Below are positions 58,375 to 64,000 of a stretch of 64,000 nucleotides of DNA, in pieces. The number at the start of each line of letters is the position of its first letter. The first letter of the stretch is position 1. The stretch is from the NCBI GenBank assembly GCA_025738555.1, contig JAOVFP010000015.1, positions 1,178,001-1,242,000 of the forward strand, written 5' to 3'. Both the position numbers and the translations under genes were made by a program. This stretch comes from Cyathus striatus. Taxonomy: Eukaryota > Basidiomycota > Agaricomycetes > Agaricales > Nidulariaceae. The notes under the pieces were generated by a model. It was not told the DNA's origin. It saw nothing but the letters and a program-made list of their open reading frames with translations, and ran no database searches.

Positions 58375-59856
58375 CTAAATTTGAATGTAAGTCCGAAAAA
58401 TGAAAGCCAACGAAAAAGTTACCGTCTTGTATACCCATGATATAACCCCAACCGAGAAATACAATACAAATGCTCTATGAAAAGGTGACCAATACATGAG
58501 TACCACGAAATAAAATGATGTAAAATGTCTCACACACTGTACGACAGTATATTATGTCGGACAATAAGCCTGCCAAGCGAGAATCTGCGTAACTGAGGTG
58601 TACGCCGAATATCGAACACGAACTTCCACACAGTGAGGGATAATAATATTGTCTCGAAGGCGATTACGGTGGCCCAATATGCAGAGTCCGCACGGTTACT
58701 ATTAATATCAACATGCATTAATAAACACATAGAGGTTCCATGTGGCAATTCTTTTATAATCACTATTCTTGAGTTGTGAGGGGATAGTGACAATCATCCT
58801 GGGATTCATTTAGTAGCGCACCAGAGGAGTTTGATAGTCTATATATCCCGATACTGACTGTTGCCGATACTTCTAACAGAAATAAGACGGATATCGCACG
58901 GATGAACCGCTTGCTGTTCCCGTATAGAGCACAGAGCCGGTAACAGAGCGTTGCTGGATGAAATCAAACCGAAAATGAATTCCTAACTGTGCATCAAAGA
59001 GAAATACTAACCTTGACAAAGGTATATAAGAAAACAAATTCCGCACGGGACTACATAGCATGCAACAGTACCTGTAATCAAGGTGAACACACGTGCTGAA
59101 GGATTAGATTGAAACTTACAACTGAAGAAAAATGACAGCTTAAAAGATCGGGTGAATAAAAATAATTCAAAGCTCATACAACTAGGTAATTACAGTAACC
59201 ATCAGATGGTAGATCCAGATAGAGGAAAACGCACACTTTGGGACCGTCTCAATGGAAATGCTAGATAGATAGATTAAAATGATATAGCACATGTGACATA
59301 TCTCACCTGAATAAAATTGGAGTCTACGAGGAGCATTAGTTTTTATAAGAAAATCGAGAGCTGGAATGCTGCTCACGCAATTAGAAAATCTCCAAAGTAA
59401 CGAGTCTTAATCCAATTCACTTTCAAAGGGTTATACGATACACCAATAACTATCACTTGACTCACAGATATAAATAGAATTTTAAAGCCAGTCCATCGCC
59501 TGCTCTGCAGAGTTGAAAGAAATTAAATGTAGACATTTTAGGTATGAACTTTGGCAGTCACAAACCCATATATATTTGATCTAGTAATTCGGGGTGAGAC
59601 TATATTGTCATACAGATTTATACAAGTTGGTACTTGCCTCTGCATCCAAGGTACAGACTACGCCCCATTCAACAATAACGAATGGGTAACGGCTTAGTAC
59701 GGATAACTCACTGTGATCATAAAGAGTAATTAAAGTAGAAATAACTGTCGTTAGACTGTTAAATGGAATATTTCCATGCCATATGGTACGTGCATACATA
59801 CTTTGTGTACAACGCACCCACTTAATCAGCTCTGTGTTGGTAGTTGCTTCGTTCAT
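58375..59856 (-). CDS. DUF6533-like multipass membrane protein (possible pseudogene)
   Basis: The minus strand carries several short exons. The first reads MNEATTNTELIKWVRCTQ (59856), later SLTTVISTLITLYDH (about 59770), which matches the first membrane segment and YDH motif of basidiomycete DUF6533 proteins, then RRWTGFKILFI (about 59495). The best part (59000-58530) reads LCYRLCALYGNSKRFIRAIS, LEVSATVSIGIYRLSN, then after an intron (58820-58765 or so) WATVIAFETILLSLTVWKFV and RRFSLGRLIVRHNILSYSV. A phase-consistent last exon reads AFVLYFSVGVISWVYKT and stops at 58375. These are typical membrane helices. Function of the family is unknown. Exon borders in the 5' half are uncertain and the gene may be broken. 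Confidence 0.55.
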
Positions 59857-60170
59857 GTAGCTTGACTGAAATAAGCGCCTTCCTGCGATAGAATAAGTAG
59901 AGTGAGCGGGAAAGACACGTTATTCGCGTGAAAGCCTTTATATAACGCCTGGTGTAATTTAATTCCCAGAATTACGTGAACGAAGATCAGCTAACTTCGA
60001 AGTGGGACGGGCTAAACAGTATTAATAAATGTATGTACACAGTTACAACATGGTAATACTTCGCCAGATGTAAAGTCGGAAAGAATATGGCCCTGTGTTC
60101 CTGACTCTATCTTTTCATGAGTACTAACACTCAACAGAAGTTGAGAAAAACCGCAATAGTGTATGTTATA
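59857..60170. other. Intergenic
   Basis: This is the upstream region of the DUF6533-like gene. TTTATATAACGCC at about 59936 may be its TATA box on either strand. Nothing else is recognised. Confidence 0.3.
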
Positions 60171-60517
60171 AGGGGAATTCAAAGTTGGCTGTTTTGTCGC
60201 GTTGCGACTGGTCGCTACGGACAAATCGCTACAGTCTTGCCGAAAACCGTGATCGGAAATTCAAACGGAGAATTTCGCTATACACATTCACTATGTTTTA
60301 TTCTTTCCTACCTCTATATCTCGTTAAAAATTTGGAGTTTGTATCGATATTATTATGTTTAGACAATATATCTAGTAAAATGTATATGTGAAAGGATGTG
60401 GTCCCTGTCAGCACTATCTCAATGTTATAAACTCCGAACTGATCGCCGATTGTTCTCCTTAGTAACGATACAGAAATCACTGTAGCGTATCGTGTTACGC
60501 CAACTTTGAATTCCCCT
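60171..60517. mobile_element. MITE with AGGGGAATTC ends (347 bp)
   Basis: AGGGGAATTCAAAGTTGGC at 60171 is inverted at the right end (60517), and ATA lies on both sides (60168-60170 and 60518-60520). No coding capacity. Confidence 0.85.
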
Positions 60518-60718
60518 ATAGTCGCCTCCATTATGCATAGCTGGTTCCAAGCTGGTTTCGGAATCCGCACTGCATACTTAGGTCTAGAGTCTAGACCTAA
60601 GTTTTATGAACCGAAACTTTATTCTCATTCAAAATCGAAGTTAAGTAAGCAACGCCCCCGTTCTTCCTTAATTCTTAGGAACATTAATTATCCAAAAATC
60701 TCCTAACTCAGGCATAGG

Positions 60719-61957
60719 AGGACCCTCGAATATCCCTACTAAGGTTTCTCGCCTATCCGGACATATACAAGTTAGGTGCAATCCAGACAGATTTGGGGCT
60801 CTCCGGGCGTTTCTCTTGGTACGTTTGTCCGGACATGAGCTAAGGACGAGCCTGTAACTTGTATTATTATCCGGACATATAGTCCATTGGTACAATTTGT
60901 AACTGGAATGACAGAATTTTTCAGAACGCGAGTTTGAACCCTTGTGACCTCAATATTTTGTTATAGCTTTCGTTATTGTTAACAGTTATTGAGCATCTCA
61001 GAAATGTCGGGAAATATCGTAACACGTTATCAATGGGGACGCAGGTTGCGACACCAACACACAAACTTCCTTTCTCTTTCACCGAAGCAACATTTTATTT
61101 AGTATCAATCAACTATCTCAAATATAACCTGGTAAACAAGTCTACAGCCTCTCATGAAAGACGATCCCATTGTGATTGGCGAAGATTCTTTGGAATTTAT
61201 TGAAAATGAATGGATCGGTATGTGACAGTATATTTGAATCCAATTACATCTAAAATGCCTATCCATATTACCAGAATCCGAGCTCTCTATACCGCCACGA
61301 GAGAGAGAGAGACTACTTCCAGGTTCCAATGCATTTATCCACGAAATACTCGACTATAAACTTCCAATGGCGTCAATCATTTCAACGATGCTTCTCAATA
61401 CACACTATTTTCAACATGTCCCTTCTATCCAATTCATGATGGTCCTCCCTTCTGTCATTACAATCCAACAAAATCGAGGTCCAGCCTTGGATAATGGATA
61501 TTACATGTCCGTGTTCCAAGACCTCATCGTGCAGGAAAGAAAGCCCACTGCAGCAGTCAAGATTTTTAATGCAAGGGGACCTAGAGTGGGCTTAGATGCT
61601 TAAATAGCGAAGATTAGTGTGTTGGTATGTTCATCAGTAGTTAACTCATTTTCTTGTATGGTATATTACACTATATACGTGTTGCACGCGGCCCTCCAAC
61701 ATCCCTGGTCTCTCTAGAGTTGCTCTAGAGTCTAGAAAGCGCCATTTCGTGCAAAAACCACAAAAAAACATAAAGATAATGATGAATAGTGCTTTTTTGA
61801 GGTTAGAACCTGAAATCCAGACATATTTCGGCCCCAGCTGGTACCCTAGGCGCTCTCCCGACATATTTCCTCAAATTTTGTGATTTTTTGTCTGGACATA
61901 TAACCCCCAAAATCGAACATTTTGGAAACAACCTTAGTAGGGATGTTCGAGGGTCCT
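60719..61957 (+). mobile_element. Cargo-bearing TIR transposon with 8-bp TSD
   Basis: The ends are AGGACCCTCGAATATCCCTA and its complement, 28 bp with one mismatch. GGCATAGG is duplicated exactly on both sides (60711-60718 and 61958-61965). Both subterminal regions carry several (T)CCGGACATA or TCCAGACA motifs (60757, 60781, 60828, 60869; 61815, 61888). The interior holds one intron-containing gene (61154-61603) and no transposase. An 8-bp duplication suits hAT-type or Zisupton-type movement; the class is inferred. Confidence 0.85.
61154..61603 (+). CDS. Unknown 130-residue protein carried by the transposon
   Basis: Two exons (61154-61217, 61275-61603) with a GTATGTG...TACCAG intron give 130 residues in frame. 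The N-terminus is acidic (MKDDPIVIGEDSLEFIEN), followed by PRERERLLPGSNAFIHEIL, a hydrophobic stretch near HVPSIQFMMVLPSVITIQ, and a C-terminus with NGYYMSVFQDL and AAVKIFNARGPRVGLD. I know no matching family, and there is no DDE, zinc-finger or helicase signature. A homologous, decayed frame lies at about 41940-42155. The same gene beside the same kind of element ends at two loci suggests it travels with the element. It might be a captured host-gene fragment. Confidence 0.65.
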
Positions 61958-61965
61958 GGCATAGG

Positions 61966-62295
61966 TTGCAGATTACATGAGGTTACGGTATATATTAATT
62001 TGTAGCATTGTCGGCTGAATTATATTTATACAATGGCTCGGCTCCTGGGCACTTCATACAACCCAGGTGAGGGAGCCGTGCAAAGCCTTCAAATGTTTTG
62101 TAGAATATAAATAGATAAGACTACTGAGACACTAATATAATTCGAATTTTGAATGGAATAGACAAGATTGACAATGGTACTTAGTTTCCCCACGTTGCTA
62201 GGTTTATAGTCACAGTTAGCTATGTGATTAATCAATCATTTCGTAATGGGATACATGATCGGAAGAATACTTACATGTTTAGTGGGAATAAGTAC
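61966..62295. other. No recognised gene
   Basis: Short AT-rich stretch between two transposons. Nothing recognised. Confidence 0.3.
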
Positions 62296-62298
62296 AAT

Positions 62299-62656
62299 GG
62301 ATGCCTTTCCATAGGAATCTATTACGAATAGATTCGAATATTTCATAGATCGGAGTTTCAAAATCTACGTCTACTTCAGATAAGTAGCACCTGTGCCGTG
62401 AGCCCGGCATCATCTCACCTATAACAGGAAGGCCAAGGATGTGTAAGCGTCCTAAACGAGCCTTAGCGAGGTTTATTCAAGGCTTTAAAACCCGGCGAGG
62501 GGTCTTGAGGCCTCTACAGACTTCAGAATCTATGAAGGTCTGTAAAGGCCCCACTTGAGCTACACGACACAAAGCGGACATCGGCATCTCGGCGAACAGC
62601 AATCTATTCAAATCTATTCAGAATAAACGTGAATAGATTCCTACGGAAAGGTATCC
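62299..62656. mobile_element. MITE with 3-bp TSD (358 bp)
   Basis: GGATGCCTTTCCATAGGAAT at the left end is inverted, with a few changes, at the right end (GGAAAGGTATCC). AAT flanks both ends (62296-62298, 62657-62659). A second inverted layer GAATAGATT lies just inside. The 3-bp duplication may point to a Harbinger-like class. Confidence 0.8.
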
Positions 62657-62982
62657 AATGGTTCATGGAATCCTTTTATCATAAGCCACCCAGAGCGATA
62701 AAATGAACCTTCAGCCGATATTCATAATATGACTTAGTATGTAAGTGAGTATCTGATATCCAGTATGTAGGTCAGGCCCTGTACGTGTGGTACTTATTGG
62801 TATGTCAGTGGTTATAAAACGGTGATTTGGTAATGCTGATTGATATCAAACAATTCGAAATCAATCACTGTATAATTCCTCACATTACAAACAATCGGAT
62901 TGAGAGCTAAGCATCTACCACCTTTTTCATCAAATAATAATTAAAATCCAGAAACCTATACAATTGAAACGTTATAAACAGG

Positions 62983-63180
62983 TACCTCTCCCTCCCATAC
63001 CGCCACGAAGAATACAAGGGCCTCGGCGGCGCAACACTTATCAGCGTTCTGAAAGCCACACTGAGTGACTGATTGTGATCAGCTAATTGTCATCAGCTAT
63101 AGTGCAAGAAACGCCAGAGGAAACTTACGAGTGCGTGCATCAGGAGATGACTGAGACGAGTTGCCACAAGTCGAGTGATA
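62983..63180 (+). pseudogene. Decayed fragment of a DUF6699-like gene
   Basis: ACCTCTCCCTCCCATACCGC and CACGAAGAATACA match the active gene at 55298-55330. Further on, AGTGCAAGAAACGCCAGAGG and GCGTGCATCAGGAGATGACT correspond to 55473-55525. Intervening sequence is deleted and frames are broken. Confidence 0.8.
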
Positions 63181-63424
63181 ACGCCTTTGAGGGGTGTAGA
63201 AGCTAATTAGATTATGATTATAATGCTAACATTTAGTTGGTTCTAAATGGGGTGGCACGGATGTCTAAAGACCACACGTTGCGACGATCATGAACATCGT
63301 GTTCATGTACCTCAGAAAGATGTAAGATAAGCCGGCATCCAACTGTCGTTGAAAACGACGGCACAAAACACGCAAATATTGCGAAAATTAATCTCTAAGT
63401 TGGATGGTAAGCATGTATCCTAAA

Positions 63425-64000
63425 TCAGAATGATTGTTTTACACTCTCGAAAACCCATGATGTAACCCCAACCGATAAATATAACATGAATGCTCTACAT
63501 ATAAGTGGTGTGCGAATGAGTGCTGGGAGAGAGAATATAAAATAACTCACGCGATAAAGTACAGTATGTTATCCCTGACAATGAGCCTGCTGAGAGAGGA
63601 TCTACGTAGCGCGGGTGTGCGTCTAATATCAAACACGAATTTCCAAAGGGTGAGAGATAATATAATTGTCTCGAAAAGAATTATGGTCATCCAGTAAAGT
63701 GACTCCACCAGACTACTATTAATCTGACCATGTACTAAAGAACACATAGCAGTACCATGTAGGTCTTTCACGATCACTAATCACGACAGGTCAGAAGACT
63801 AATGCCAAATGGTACAATTCTCACATACCAGAAGAGTTCTTTACACGATATATCACTATGGTGACGGTTGTAGATACTTCTAGAAGAAACATTAGAGATA
63901 TTCCTCGGACGAATTGTCTGCTATTATTATAAAGTGCTGAGAGCCGGAAACAAAGAGTAGCTGGATAAAAAGAGTGATTCATGATAGAATTTCGGGTAAG
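63425..64000 (-). CDS. DUF6533-like membrane protein, second copy, 5' end outside the window
   Basis: Parallel to 58375-59060: an exon (about 63985-63835) reads NHSFYPATLCFRLSALYNNS, RQFVRGISLMFLLEVSTTV and TIVIYRVKNSS. After an intron (63832-63781 or so) it continues VKDLHGTAMCSLVHGQINSS, SLYWMTIILFETIILSLTLW and RRTPALRRSSLSRLIVRDNI, then a GTGAGT donor. The last exon reads AFMLYLSVGVTSWVFESVK and stops near 63425. Exon borders agree with the first copy, which supports both models. It may be intact; the start is not in the window. Confidence 0.6.

Overview
The window looks like nuclear DNA of a filamentous basidiomycete, most likely an Agaricomycete. The evidence is short (about 45-65 bp) GT-AG introns in most genes, an SNF1/AMPK alpha-subunit gene of fungal type, two families I recognise by pattern from basidiomycete genomes (DUF6699-like and DUF6533-like), and the transposon mix (hAT transposases, Ty1/copia fragments, solo LTRs, many short inverted-repeat elements). 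Family names rest on remembered motifs, not searches.

Region 1 (about 1-42.4 kb) is a transposon graveyard with deep nesting. It holds three hAT transposase copies (7.2-9.0 kb, 26.6-30.1 kb, 32.9-37.2 kb; the last is nearly intact), a copia retrotransposon broken into four pieces (9.2-14.5 kb), at least six LTR families, several with exact short target-site duplications (TSDs), two large fold-back elements of one family (4.7-6.7 kb and 38.6-39.6 kb), TA-flanked MITEs, and two copies of a Mutator-like non-autonomous element carrying a 19-bp satellite. A multi-exon gene of unknown function (37.6 to 32.2 kb, minus strand) appears to be split by the third hAT.

Region 2 (42.9-45.3 kb) is the clear housekeeping gene: SNF1, minus strand, 694 residues in my splice model.

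Region 3 (about 45.8-52.9 kb) has no gene I can support. Much of it is a decayed array of recurring modules (a TTTAAATAACCGCGG block, a GAACCTGGATGGATTGACG block, a CACTCCACCGCCGACGCTC block).

Region 4 (53-64 kb) has a DUF6699-like gene with a GC-AG intron (54.76-55.73 kb), a DUF6533-like membrane-protein gene (58.4-59.9 kb), and a decayed second copy of that pair (63.0-64.0 kb, running off the window). Between them sits a 1.24-kb transposon with an exact 8-bp TSD and 28-bp terminal inverted repeats. It carries an intron-containing gene that does not look like a transposase, and a related gene remnant and element end lie at 41.9-42.4 kb. This cargo element, the satellite-carrying element and the modular array are the best candidates for something undescribed.
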